Part shown: in pieces, positions 1 to 7,412 of the stretch
How positions within the stretch are numbered: the stretch's first letter is position 1
Layout of the letters: each line of letters begins with the position of its first letter
DNA from: Pseudomonadota bacterium
GTDB lineage: Bacteria > Pseudomonadota > Gammaproteobacteria > Burkholderiales > Gallionellaceae
Direction: 5' to 3'
Length of the DNA stretch: 19,394 nucleotides
Assembly (NCBI GenBank): GCA_021781695.1
Contig: JAJXWG010000008.1
Location: 1 to 19,394 of the forward strand
Translations under genes and position numbers: made by a program
The notes under the pieces: model-generated
The model's database searches: none
What the model was told of the DNA's origin: nothing
The model's input: the letters and a program-made list of their open reading frames with translations, nothing else

Positions 1-377
1 GCAGATCCTGTCACGAGCCCTGCGGCCCTCAAATGCATCCAGAAATACTGCGATTCGGCGGAGGCATTACCTGTCGCATTGTATGCGCCAGAGATGGTGC
101 CGTCGCTGTTGCCGCTGCTGCCCGCAGGCAGCAGGGATGCAGGCCAGCGCGTATTCGCCTGGCTGTCATCGCCGGGCAGAGCCTTGTAGCGGTCAAGATA
201 GGCGTAATAGGCGGCCGTGATGCCGGAAAAATCGTTGATTGCGGATTTTATCCTGCCCTGGGTGATCATCTCCTGTCCCTTGAATACGCCACCCAAAAGC
301 AAGCCGATGATCACCAGTACGATCGCGATCTCGACCAGCGTGAAGCCCGAGTTGCATGAAGAATAGGCGGATTTCAC
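1..377 (-). CDS. Type IV pilin-like protein, C-terminus beyond window edge
   Basis: About 125 residues are visible; the 3' end lies outside the window. The start is a GTG at 377-375, two bases after the TGA of the preceding pilin gene, so translation is probably coupled. The protein begins MKSAYSSCNSG, then the classic class III leader junction G|FTLVE with Glu5 of the mature protein, followed by a hydrophobic helix (AIVLVIIGLLLGGVF). It should be cut and N-methylated by a prepilin peptidase and assembled into a pilus or pseudopilus. About two thirds of the first 65 mature residues match the next gene upstream, including VFKGQEMI, AAYY and DRYKA-PGDDS, so the two are tandem paralogues. The family is certain; whether this is the major subunit or a minor one cannot be told. 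Confidence 0.9.
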   Translation of the reverse strand, partial: MKSAYSSCNSGFTLVEIAIVLVIIGLLLGGVFKGQEMITQGRIKSAINDFSGITAAYYAYLDRYKALPGDDSQANTRWPASLLPAGSSGNSDGTISGAYNATGNASAESQYFWMHLRAAGLVTGS

Positions 378-379
378 AG

Positions 380-1057
380 TCAGATCTTCATGCACAGCGT
401 ATGCAGTTCATCAGGCGAAGCGGGCGCTGCAGCACCTGTGCCATAGACCAGCGATGCAGCGGCGGCAGTCGCTTCGTTGGGCGTGGTGCTTGCAGCGCCT
501 GCTCTGACATTGCCTGTGTCGCTGTTGCCATCGTCTATCATGAGATCGACCGCCTGGGCGATTTTCCACGGTATGCTGCCAGCGCACACCACCGGACCCG
601 TCATTCCGTATATTGCAGTCGCACTTCCATCCTGCACGCCAAGCAGGCCGCCCATCGCGTTGGTGCCGGCAGGTGCTGCGGTGCTGGTAACTGCGCCTGA
701 CATGAATCCTGCCATGCGTGTGTGTTGCCAGAACGCCTGGCTCTCCGTGCTGATGGTCGCGTTGTTGTCGGCATAGGCCCCGCTGATGATGCCATCCCCG
801 TTGCCATTGTAGGCAGTCTGCCCGAGATGGCTAGTGGCGGCGCTGTCGTCTCCCGGAATGGCCTTGTAGCGGTCCTGGTAGGAATAATAGGCGGCGGATA
901 CGCCCTTCAAGTCATTGACGAGATTCTTGGCTTTCGCGTTTTGTATCATTTCCTGGCCTTTGAATACCGCGGCTAACAGCAGGCCGATGATGACCAGCAC
1001 GATGGCGAGTTCTACCAGCGTGAAACCGGAAGCAGGATTCTTGTGGCAATTCCGCAT
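380..1057 (-). CDS. Type IV pilin-like protein (possible major MSHA-type subunit)
   Basis: This 225-residue prepilin starts at an ATG at 1057 with a strong ribosome site (AGGGAG, about five bases away). The leader is MRNCHKNPASG, cleavage is before FTLVE, Glu5 is present and the N-terminal helix is AIVLVIIGLLLAAVF. The globular part is Gly/Ala/Ser/Thr-rich, and Cys residues near the C-terminus (VVCAGS, HTLCMKI) could form the usual pilin disulfide loop. It is the first gene after the 82-bp gap that follows the response regulator, has its own good ribosome site, and is followed after two bases by a paralogous pilin. In MSHA loci the major pilin sits downstream of the assembly genes, which fits, but I infer major-subunit status only from position. 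Confidence 0.92.
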   Translation of the reverse strand: MRNCHKNPASGFTLVELAIVLVIIGLLLAAVFKGQEMIQNAKAKNLVNDLKGVSAAYYSYQDRYKAIPGDDSAATSHLGQTAYNGNGDGIISGAYADNNATISTESQAFWQHTRMAGFMSGAVTSTAAPAGTNAMGGLLGVQDGSATAIYGMTGPVVCAGSIPWKIAQAVDLMIDDGNSDTGNVRAGAASTTPNEATAAAASLVYGTGAAAPASPDELHTLCMKI

Positions 1058-1089
1058 GTCGTTCTCCCTGTTGTTTGATGACTGTCAGG

Positions 1090-1118
1090 ACTGTATGGGC
1101 AGCGAGGCATATCGTGAA
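1090..1118 (-). promoter_or_regulatory. Candidate sigma-70 promoter for the pilin pair
   Basis: In the 82-bp gap between the response regulator stop and the pilin ATG, the minus strand carries TTCACG (1118-1113) and TACAGT (1095-1090) separated by exactly 17 bases. Each hexamer matches 4 of 6 consensus positions. A start near 1083 would give a leader of roughly 26 bases containing the AGGGAG ribosome site. It is a prediction by eye; read-through from the upstream operon is equally possible. Confidence 0.3.
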
Positions 1119-1133
1119 GTAAAAAGCTTTTAC
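1119..1133. repeat. Small inverted repeat next to the candidate pilin promoter
   Basis: GTAAAA and TTTTAC arms surround AGC, directly beside the proposed -35 element and seven bases after the response regulator stop codon. It may be an operator or a weak transcript end for the assembly operon. The stem is A/T-only and too weak to call a terminator. Confidence 0.3.
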
Positions 1134-1139
1134 ATTATG

Positions 1140-1766
1140 CTACTTAGCTCTGTTTGGCTGTATGCCGTATTTTTTAAGATAGTAATAAAGGTTTTCACGC
1201 ACCAGACCCAGACGTCGTGCGGCTTCAGAAACATTGCCGTTTGTGTCGGACAGCGTGTGGCGAACGATCTGTTCTTCCACCGTGTCTGCACATTCCTGCG
1301 GCCCGTCGGAAAGCTTGACGGTGAGATGCAACCGGGTTTCCCCGAATGCCGTCAGGGATGTCTCGTGGCGCAGAAAAAGTGCGGCACGTTTGATCGCGGA
1401 TTTGATTTCGCTGATAGAAGCTGGCTTTTTCAAAAAATCAAATGCGCCGTGTCGCACTGCCTCGAATGCTGCTTGATTTTCGTCATGTCCTGTGATGACG
1501 ATGATCTTGCTGCGCGGCTCAGTGGCAAGCAAGGCGTCAATCAGAAACAGGCCTTCGCTGATGTGGTTTTTTGCGGGAGGCAGCCCCATGTCCAGCAGCG
1601 CCAGCATGGGCTGCGGGTTGATGGCAAGCGCTTCTTGCCTGTCGTGCGCCGAATAAACACAATAGCCTTCGGTCATCATGAACTGCGAGAGATGGCGGTT
1701 GAAGTCTGCGTCGTCCTCGACTACGAGCAATGTTTGCATGTTTCGTGGTGTGCAGTGCCTGCTCAT
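1140..1766 (-). CDS. Response regulator, receiver plus Fis-type HTH, embedded in pilus operon
   Basis: This is a 208-residue DNA-binding response regulator. The start chosen is the ATG at 1766, which overlaps the TGA of the preceding minor pilin as ATGA and has an AGG-containing ribosome site; a longer frame from 1820 lacks this support. The receiver domain (about residues 11-130) shows the acidic pocket E17-D18-D19, phospho-acceptor D59 in LLDMGLPP, T92 in VITGH and the lysine of FLKKP. After a short linker, residues 165-200 form a Fis/NtrC-class helix-turn-helix (GNVSEAARRLGL, ending LYYYLKKYGI). There is no AAA+ sigma-54 interaction domain between them, so the layout is like ActR/RegA rather than PilR. 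No sensor kinase is in the window. A role in controlling the pilin genes just downstream is inferred from position. Confidence 0.9.
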   Translation of the reverse strand: MSRHCTPRNMQTLLVVEDDADFNRHLSQFMMTEGYCVYSAHDRQEALAINPQPMLALLDMGLPPAKNHISEGLFLIDALLATEPRSKIIVITGHDENQAAFEAVRHGAFDFLKKPASISEIKSAIKRAALFLRHETSLTAFGETRLHLTVKLSDGPQECADTVEEQIVRHTLSDTNGNVSEAARRLGLVRENLYYYLKKYGIQPNRAK

Positions 1767-2500
1767 GGCAACCTGCCTGACTGGACTAGACGATTGAACA
1801 GTACATATTGCGACAGCCATATGACCTTATCGTCGAAGTATCCGCCTGCAACGCCTGCCGATGTCGTCACGCGGCTGACGAAATTGACCGTGATGTCGGT
1901 ATTGGCCGTCTCGCTTGCGCCTGTTGGCATGGGATTGGCAAGCCCTGCCGAATTGATCGCGCCCATGCCATTTTTGCCGTGCGATAAGATAATCGCTGGG
2001 ACATTCAACGCGATACTGTTCCCGCCTGAGGCGGCATCCAGCACGTTGATGTCGCCAGAGTATGTGAGCTGCATGCCCGTATGGCGGTTGGAAAAGCTTG
2101 CGCTTACCCGGTAGCGCAAACGGTTGGCCCATGCGTCCGACTGTGGGGTGATCCCCAGCGTGACCCAAGGCAGATTGCCTTCCTGAATGTCGCACGCTCC
2201 TGTCGCCGCGTTGCGGTCTTCCTGGCCATCGTTGGCGACATTGCCAGAAGACACGGAAGTTCCCGGCCTGGCATCCGGACAGGGCAGATAGGGGCGTGCA
2301 TCGTTGATAGCGTAATGTGCAAGCGCATAACCCAGCAGCATCTCGCGCGCATCGCGCAGCCTTTCATTTGTGTCTTCGACATGACGCTGTTCGAGTTCCG
2401 CAGAAAGCAATGACAGTCCGGTGCCGATGAACAGTGCCAGTATGGCTAGCACTATTGCCATTTCTACCAGGGTAAATCCGCTGTCAAATCGAATCCTCAT
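1763..2500 (-). CDS. Minor pilin with LPCPD motif (MshO/MshD position)
   Basis: This 245-residue prepilin starts at the ATG at 2500, chosen because it overlaps the upstream stop as ATGA; an ATG six bases earlier is possible, while the much longer open frame runs antiparallel to sense inside the neighbour and is not coding. The leader MRIRFDSG is cut before FTLVE and Glu5 is present. The globular part contains YLPCPD (71-76), a second Cys (C103), LPWVTLG (110-116) and an ILSHGKNG segment. The same set of landmarks occurs in the 482-residue protein just upstream, so the two share a fold although their N-terminal helices belong to different classes. It probably acts as a minor subunit at the pilus tip or in priming assembly. 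The stop overlaps the response regulator start. Confidence 0.87.
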   Translation of the reverse strand: MRIRFDSGFTLVEMAIVLAILALFIGTGLSLLSAELEQRHVEDTNERLRDAREMLLGYALAHYAINDARPYLPCPDARPGTSVSSGNVANDGQEDRNAATGACDIQEGNLPWVTLGITPQSDAWANRLRYRVSASFSNRHTGMQLTYSGDINVLDAASGGNSIALNVPAIILSHGKNGMGAINSAGLANPMPTGASETANTDITVNFVSRVTTSAGVAGGYFDDKVIWLSQYVLFNRLVQSGRLP

Positions 2501-3945
2501 GGGCATGCAGGCGTCGATGCAGGATTGCCTCTGACCACCGTCAGATCCTGCCTGATGCAATACAATATGTCGTTGAATGCGCTGCTTTCGGTGCTCATCT
2601 GGTAATTCTCGATGCCGGATGCTGTAAGATTTGCGATGTTGGACGCATTGTCTCCTTCCAGATAATTCGACGCGATTGCTCGCGCAGGATCGGTTGCGCT
2701 GCTCGCGCGGATTTGGCCTGACAGTTTCCGATTTGCGAAGATCACCACTGCGGCATACTGACCTGCATTGTTGACGGAAAGGCAATTCCCGCAGGGAGGG
2801 GTGGGATGGTTTGCGGGCCGATATTCCTCTGCGACACCATAAAAAAGATGGTCCTTCCAGTTGTTCCACCACGGATAGTAAAGATTGGCCCAGTCAGTCG
2901 GGTTGGGGCAGTTGTTGATGCAGATGCCTGCGCTGCATGTGCCGCCGGTGAGCAGAATATCGCTTGCGATCATGTTGCCGGACACCGTGCGCGAATTGTT
3001 TACCTTGTAGGGAACGCGACCCGAAAACAGATTGACCTGATCGTCATAGTTTGCGTTGTCTGAATAGTCGCTCATTGAGAGTGGCGCAGGCCAAGGCAGG
3101 CTCATGTTTGCCTTATCGGTGACACCGTCGATCGAATTTTTGCTGCCGAAGTTTGCGATGCATTCAGCCGTCTTTCGGGTCATCTCATCCAGAGTTGAAA
3201 AAAAGTTGCTGCGTTTTTTCAGCGCATTCCAGATATCCTGTCTTGTAATGAAAACCATCCTGTCTCCGGTCAGGGTATGGTCTCCCATGCGGAACTGACT
3301 GATTGCACTGGCAATGCCTGAAACAAGCGCATTGTTGAATCCGCCGGCGGTATCGAGATAATTGCTTGCCGTGTAATTGCCGCCGCATACCGTTGCAGCA
3401 GAGCCTGAACGATTCTGTCCGCTTGATGCCATACCGGGTGAAAATATGACCGCTACCGCCTGATTGTCGGCAGGCGTGAGCAGCGTGCCATCCGAGTCAT
3501 AAATCCTGAACTGTCCGTTGGTGTCCCAGTTCATGAGGCCTGTCTTGGGATTGTTCTTGTAATTTCCCGAGACTGCATACCAGAGGCATTCGCTATCTGC
3601 CCCGCGCAAGACGCCAATATCCAGCGTGCGCCATGGAAGTCTGCCGAGCTGACTGACATCCTGGCTGCCGCAGGCGGGTTCGGCGCTCCCTTCAGGATTT
3701 CCGTTTGCCTGGTCCGGACAGGGCAGATAGCCATGCACCTGGGCTTGATGCGTGTCGCCATAAGTGATCGCATATCCGATCAGCGCATCTTTTGCGTAAG
3801 CCAGCGCAGCCTGGGTGATTTTGTCGCGCGCAGTCTGGTCGTTGCTGTGGTTTAGCGCCTTGACGCCGAACGTTGCGACAGCGCCTGCGAGCATCGCAAC
3901 GAGTATCAGCAGCGCCAGGCCTTGTTGTTTTTTGCGGATATTCAT
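2497..3945 (-). CDS. Large Cys-rich pseudopilin lacking Glu5 (GspK/PilX-like N-terminus)
   Basis: This 482-residue protein starts at the ATG at 3945, which overlaps the MshK-like stop as ATGA and has a GGGGAG ribosome site. The N-terminus is MNIRKKQQG|LALLILVAMLAG: prepilin-like, but with Leu instead of Phe at +1 and Ile instead of Glu at +5, as in GspK-type minor pseudopilins that cap the pilus tip. The body has YLPCPD (73-78), C92, LPWRTLDIG (103-111) and an IFSPG-ASSG segment shared with the following pilin, then a long unique part with many cysteines (for example GTCSAGICINNC, PPCGNC, YCIRQDL and a C-terminal ACP), suggesting several disulfides in the periplasm. MshP/PilX-like proteins are normally far shorter. 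Pilus-tip adhesin or capping subunit is an inference; no lectin or protease domain is recognisable. Confidence 0.85.
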   Translation of the reverse strand: MNIRKKQQGLALLILVAMLAGAVATFGVKALNHSNDQTARDKITQAALAYAKDALIGYAITYGDTHQAQVHGYLPCPDQANGNPEGSAEPACGSQDVSQLGRLPWRTLDIGVLRGADSECLWYAVSGNYKNNPKTGLMNWDTNGQFRIYDSDGTLLTPADNQAVAVIFSPGMASSGQNRSGSAATVCGGNYTASNYLDTAGGFNNALVSGIASAISQFRMGDHTLTGDRMVFITRQDIWNALKKRSNFFSTLDEMTRKTAECIANFGSKNSIDGVTDKANMSLPWPAPLSMSDYSDNANYDDQVNLFSGRVPYKVNNSRTVSGNMIASDILLTGGTCSAGICINNCPNPTDWANLYYPWWNNWKDHLFYGVAEEYRPANHPTPPCGNCLSVNNAGQYAAVVIFANRKLSGQIRASSATDPARAIASNYLEGDNASNIANLTASGIENYQMSTESSAFNDILYCIRQDLTVVRGNPASTPACP

Positions 3946-4262
3946 TGCCGACTCCCCGATTGGTCTGGGCCGGCTGGGATATCCTTGGATTCACCTGCTT
4001 TGATGGTCATCCCGTCGAGCACAACATGATCGCGAAAGACGCCGAGCTTCGGAAACATCGGGTCGCCCTGCAAGACGGGACTGCCATTGATCCAGACCAC
4101 GCTTTTTTCCGCGCCACGAAAAACGATGCCGTTTATCGTATAGACCTGCGCCGTTTCCTCATGCGTTTTGCGTTCGCCCGGAGAATAAAACAGTGTGCCG
4201 ATCGCGCTGGCGGATGCGGGAATGAGCATCAGGCAGAACATGCGAAATGGGCGTTTTGTCAT
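3942..4262 (-). CDS. MshK-like pilus assembly protein
   Basis: This is a 106-residue exported protein. The ATG at 4262 overlaps the stop of the PilO-like gene (ATGA); a longer frame to 4310 has no support. It begins MTKRPFRMFCLMLIPASASA, a probable Sec signal peptide, followed by a small domain reading YTINGIVFRG, VVWINGSPVLQGD and then VVLDGMTIKAG. That pattern (self-identity strand, WING, G-D, V-L) resembles MshK and the homology region of PilP/GspC, periplasmic proteins that connect the inner-membrane complex to the secretin. Position directly after the MshI- and MshJ-like genes supports this. The family is short and diverged, so the assignment rests mostly on context and the WING pattern. 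Confidence 0.72.
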   Translation of the reverse strand: MTKRPFRMFCLMLIPASASAIGTLFYSPGERKTHEETAQVYTINGIVFRGAEKSVVWINGSPVLQGDPMFPKLGVFRDHVVLDGMTIKAGESKDIPAGPDQSGSRQ

Positions 4263-4846
4263 GTGTTTTCCCCTGCTTTTTCCGGCAATGAATAAAGCTG
4301 CAGGATGCATTTGATTTGCAGCCCAGATTCTGACTCGCGTGAAATTTGGCAGCCCTGGACAAGGTACGGAGCTTGCCAGTTGGCGGCAAGGCTGGCCATG
4401 AAATCCAGGAATTCCTCATCGTTGATGCCGGACAATTCGAGCGTCAGTTCATGCAGCAGGACGCCGTTTCGGTAATCTCCCGGTTTGGCGTTGATCAATT
4501 GCGGTGGCAGGAGCGTGTAACGCAAGGTGGCTGGGAGATGCATGTCCCGGTAGATGTCTTCAAGGCGCTGTATCCAGCGATTCCTGTCCGCCTCGCCGAT
4601 GAAACCAATATGTTGCAGTTGGCGGAACTTTTCAGAAAACCTGCCCATCATCTCAAGATCTAACCTGAGTTGATTGTTGCCATCGCGCATGATCGAAAGT
4701 TGTCGGCTGATTTGAAGAATGGCCCGCTGCTTTTGGGCGCGATAACTGTAAATTCCTGCCATGAGGAGGCATGAGACGGCAAGCGATACCGCGAATAATA
4801 TCAGTGCGGTTTTGGCCGTTTTGAGCAGCAGGAAAAAATTGTTCAT
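4259..4846 (-). CDS. PilO/MshJ-like inner-membrane pilus assembly protein
   Basis: This is a 195-residue protein. The ATG at 4846 overlaps the upstream stop as ATGA; the open frame extends 14 codons further but inside the neighbour. One transmembrane helix lies near residues 11-33 after a short cytoplasmic N-terminus. An alpha-helical, probably coiled-coil stretch follows (about 36-85, RAILQISRQLSIMRDG onward), then a ferredoxin-like periplasmic domain with alternating strands (LLHELTLELSG, FMASLAANW, YLVQGCQIS, LQIKCILQLYSLP). This is the PilO/GspM architecture; MshJ is the MSHA member. It should pair with the preceding MshI-like protein in the inner-membrane alignment complex. Confidence 0.78.
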   Translation of the reverse strand: MNNFFLLLKTAKTALILFAVSLAVSCLLMAGIYSYRAQKQRAILQISRQLSIMRDGNNQLRLDLEMMGRFSEKFRQLQHIGFIGEADRNRWIQRLEDIYRDMHLPATLRYTLLPPQLINAKPGDYRNGVLLHELTLELSGINDEEFLDFMASLAANWQAPYLVQGCQISRESESGLQIKCILQLYSLPEKAGENT

Positions 4847-6216
4847 GGCAGCACCTGCCTCAGAGCAGGCCAGGGAAGTATCATGCACCAGACATCTTCG
4901 GCGCTGGCAGCGCCAGAACCGCTCTGGATGGCATGCAAGTTCGAAGCGGCAGCCGGGTCTTCCATCACTTGAACAAAGGCGTTTCGCCTGATATTGTCTG
5001 AAATGCGTTTGCGAATTTCGGACTGTTGGGAAATCGGGAGATGCTCGATGAGCAGAATCGAAAATTGCAACTCCGCATAGCGCTTGTCACCTCTGGTTGG
5101 CTCCTTCTGGCAGCGGCGTTCGCCATGCTCCAGGAGTCGATAACTTAGACTCTTGATGCGGACATCTTGCAAGCCTGCAATGCTGGCTGCGACGAATTGC
5201 AAGACGGAATTCGGCGTAGGTGCGGCGTCGATTTCAAATGTCGAAAATTTTATCGCCTGTTGCATCAGCGCAGGGTTTGTCCCGCTTTCCTTGATGCGAT
5301 TTGCAAGATGTTGCCGCTGCGCTGTTTCCTGTTGCAGATTTTTCTGCAGCCTATTTTCATCGGTATCCAGACTGAACAGTGAGCGCCGGTCATGCTGCGC
5401 GAACAGCATGCCTGTCAGCAGGCACAGGGCTGTTAAGAGATAGGCCGCCTGGCGTATGCGGTTGCCGAGATATCTGAACCGAAACGGCAGGGGAGCGATT
5501 TGCCCCTTTGGCGATGAGGCAACTTCCTCAAACAGTGCATGCAGATAGGAAGCATCTCCTTTCGGCTTCATTGCATCGGGCAAGGGCATGAGCATGAGTT
5601 CGGCGATGCCTGACGATGCCGGGTCGCCAAGATACAAAACAGGCGGGATCGCCTCCTGTTCAAAAACCTGATGGTTTTCAAGATGCAGACGGGTGCGCTG
5701 AATTTCATCGGCATCGCTGTCTTTTTCGCTGTAGCGATGTATGCAGCGCGTGACAACCGGCACTGCATGTCTGATGACCAGCATGCGCAGGTAATGCTGG
5801 CCTGGTGAGACGAGCATGATGTTGTCGATGCCAAGACGGCGCATGATTGAGGCCTGCAGCATGAATATGCCCCATACGCCTGCAACCGGATTTTTCAGGT
5901 TTTCCAATTCACGGCTGATCGTCCCGGCAGCGTTCAGGCCTGTGAGCAGTGCATGGCCTGGTCTGAACAGGTTGCCTGCAATGATTGCGCGAAACTGACT
6001 GTTTGGAAAGGCTGTCGCCAGATGACGTTGAAGGAAATGCGCGCGGTCTCGCCCGAACAGCAGCGGCAGCTCCAGTCTCTCCAGCACTTCTTCGGGCAGA
6101 TCTGCGATGACCCAGAGACTGTCTTTGTCATCCGGCTTGTCGATTTTCTGCCACTGGCCGCGACTGCGCCTGAAATATCGCGCACCGGAAGTATCGATGA
6201 GCAGCACGGTTTTCAT
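4843..6216 (-). CDS. MshI/GspL-like bitopic assembly protein (PilM-PilN type fusion)
   Basis: This 457-residue protein starts at the ATG at 6216, overlapping the MshG-like stop as ATGA. The cytoplasmic part (1-250) begins MKTVLLIDTSGARYF and has strands consistent with an actin-like fold as in PilM/GspL, but no clear ATP-binding signature can be read. A single transmembrane helix spans about 256-274 (AAYLLTALCLLTGMLFA). It is followed by a coiled-coil stretch (285-310) and a periplasmic PilN-like ferredoxin domain (about 330-395). It therefore combines in one chain what PilM and PilN do separately. It would connect the cytoplasmic ATPase/platform to the periplasmic PilO- and MshK-like proteins encoded next. 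Homology is read from architecture and context; sequence conservation in this family is low. Confidence 0.75.
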   Translation of the reverse strand: MKTVLLIDTSGARYFRRSRGQWQKIDKPDDKDSLWVIADLPEEVLERLELPLLFGRDRAHFLQRHLATAFPNSQFRAIIAGNLFRPGHALLTGLNAAGTISRELENLKNPVAGVWGIFMLQASIMRRLGIDNIMLVSPGQHYLRMLVIRHAVPVVTRCIHRYSEKDSDADEIQRTRLHLENHQVFEQEAIPPVLYLGDPASSGIAELMLMPLPDAMKPKGDASYLHALFEEVASSPKGQIAPLPFRFRYLGNRIRQAAYLLTALCLLTGMLFAQHDRRSLFSLDTDENRLQKNLQQETAQRQHLANRIKESGTNPALMQQAIKFSTFEIDAAPTPNSVLQFVAASIAGLQDVRIKSLSYRLLEHGERRCQKEPTRGDKRYAELQFSILLIEHLPISQQSEIRKRISDNIRRNAFVQVMEDPAAASNLHAIQSGSGAASAEDVWCMILPWPALRQVLP

Positions 6217-7412
6217 GTCAGCCTGATCCTGGCAACGGTGTCGTAGATGGGGCCCAGCACGGCTGTCATGATCCAACCCAGCATGATACCAAGCAGGATG
6301 GTGAGCGCAGGTTCGATGAGCGATTGCATGCGCGCGATGGAATCGTTGATGTCGCGATTGTAGAAATAGGAAATGTTTTTCAGTGCGCCTGTCAGGTCGC
6401 CTGTTTCTTCTCCTGTCTTGATCATGCGGATGATCAGTGCCGGAAAGAGATTCTGGTCTGCAAAACCGCGGCTGATGGGTGCTCCGTTGGCAATGGCAGT
6501 CCGGGCATGTTCTATGGCCTCCTTCACGATGAGATTGCTGGTCACGTTGCTGCAATAGACGAGCCCGTCAAGCAAAGGTATCCCTGTCCGGTAGGTGAGC
6601 CCCAGCGTGTCGCTTGCGCGAGCGAGCATGATTTTCTTGATGATGGAGCCGATGTAGGGCAGGCGCAGTTCTGCGGCATGCATCATGCGCTTTGCTCGGT
6701 GGCTGGTTCTTGCCAGCAGCAACAGCAGGATGGAAATGATGAAGGGAGCGGGAATGATGATCCAGCCGTACCTCACGAATGCATCTGAGATCGTGATCAG
6801 AAGCCTTGTCTGTATCGGGATGGACCCGCCCATGTTTGCAACGAAGCCGACAATCTGCGGAACAAGATAGGTCATCAGGAAAATCACGACCATGCTCACC
6901 ACGAGCGTGACGAAGGCGGGATATATCAGTATCTGGCGAGTCTTGGCCAGAAGTTCATCCTGCCATTTCAGGGAGTTGACGATTTCATTCAGCACATCCG
7001 GAAGCTGTCCTGTCGCTTCTCCTGCGCGTATCAGGTTGACAACCAGTTCCGGAAATCGGCCCGGATTGGCTGCAAGCGCCTCCGAAAGGGTCGATCCGGA
7101 ATCGATCATTTCATACAGGCTGGCGCAGAGATTCCGGATTTTCAGGAACCCGGTCGTATCGCGCAAATCAGCCAGGATGGATAGGATCGGCACACCCGCG
7201 CGCAGCAGCATCTCCAGCTGAAACAAAAACTCGATCAGATCGCGGCGTGCCAGCTTGCGGAGGCTGATCTGGTTTTTTATCGTTTGCGTGCGTATCAGGT
7301 CCAGACCGATTTTTTTGAGCTGTGCTGCCAGATCCTGTTCGTTGAGCGCATGGCTTTCCCCTTTGGAGATTTTTCCCGAGGCGCTGATGGCGCGATAGCG
7401 GTAGAGAGGCAT
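6213..7412 (-). CDS. mshG: MSHA/type II secretion platform protein (GspF family)
   Basis: This is a 399-residue polytopic inner-membrane protein, the usual GspF/PilC/MshG length. It begins MPLYRYRAISASGKISKG, the typical family start. Two repeated T2SSF domains are visible, each with the signature R/K-TG/AGE-TG: RAGEATGQL at 129-137 and KTGEETGDL at 332-340. Membrane helices lie near 163-188, 216-234 and 366-388. The protein is the platform turned by the assembly ATPase to insert pilin subunits. The ATG at 7412 shares one base with the TAA of the ATPase gene (TAATG), so the two are translationally coupled, and the stop overlaps the next gene. The symbol is assigned from gene order next to MshE-like ATPase and MshL-like secretin. 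Confidence 0.9.
   Translation of the reverse strand: MPLYRYRAISASGKISKGESHALNEQDLAAQLKKIGLDLIRTQTIKNQISLRKLARRDLIEFLFQLEMLLRAGVPILSILADLRDTTGFLKIRNLCASLYEMIDSGSTLSEALAANPGRFPELVVNLIRAGEATGQLPDVLNEIVNSLKWQDELLAKTRQILIYPAFVTLVVSMVVIFLMTYLVPQIVGFVANMGGSIPIQTRLLITISDAFVRYGWIIIPAPFIISILLLLLARTSHRAKRMMHAAELRLPYIGSIIKKIMLARASDTLGLTYRTGIPLLDGLVYCSNVTSNLIVKEAIEHARTAIANGAPISRGFADQNLFPALIIRMIKTGEETGDLTGALKNISYFYNRDINDSIARMQSLIEPALTILLGIMLGWIMTAVLGPIYDTVARIRLT

Noticed and set aside
915..2114. 399-codon plus-strand open frame across the pilin gap and response regulator
   Set aside because: It lies antisense to two well-supported genes, has no ribosome site or recognisable domain, and crosses the intergenic gap without any signal.
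2501..2872. Long N-terminal extension of the 245-residue minor pilin
   Set aside because: The frame stays open far upstream, but the extra sequence is a shifted-frame reading of the 482-residue gene; the prepilin leader must be N-terminal and the ATGA overlap fixes the start.
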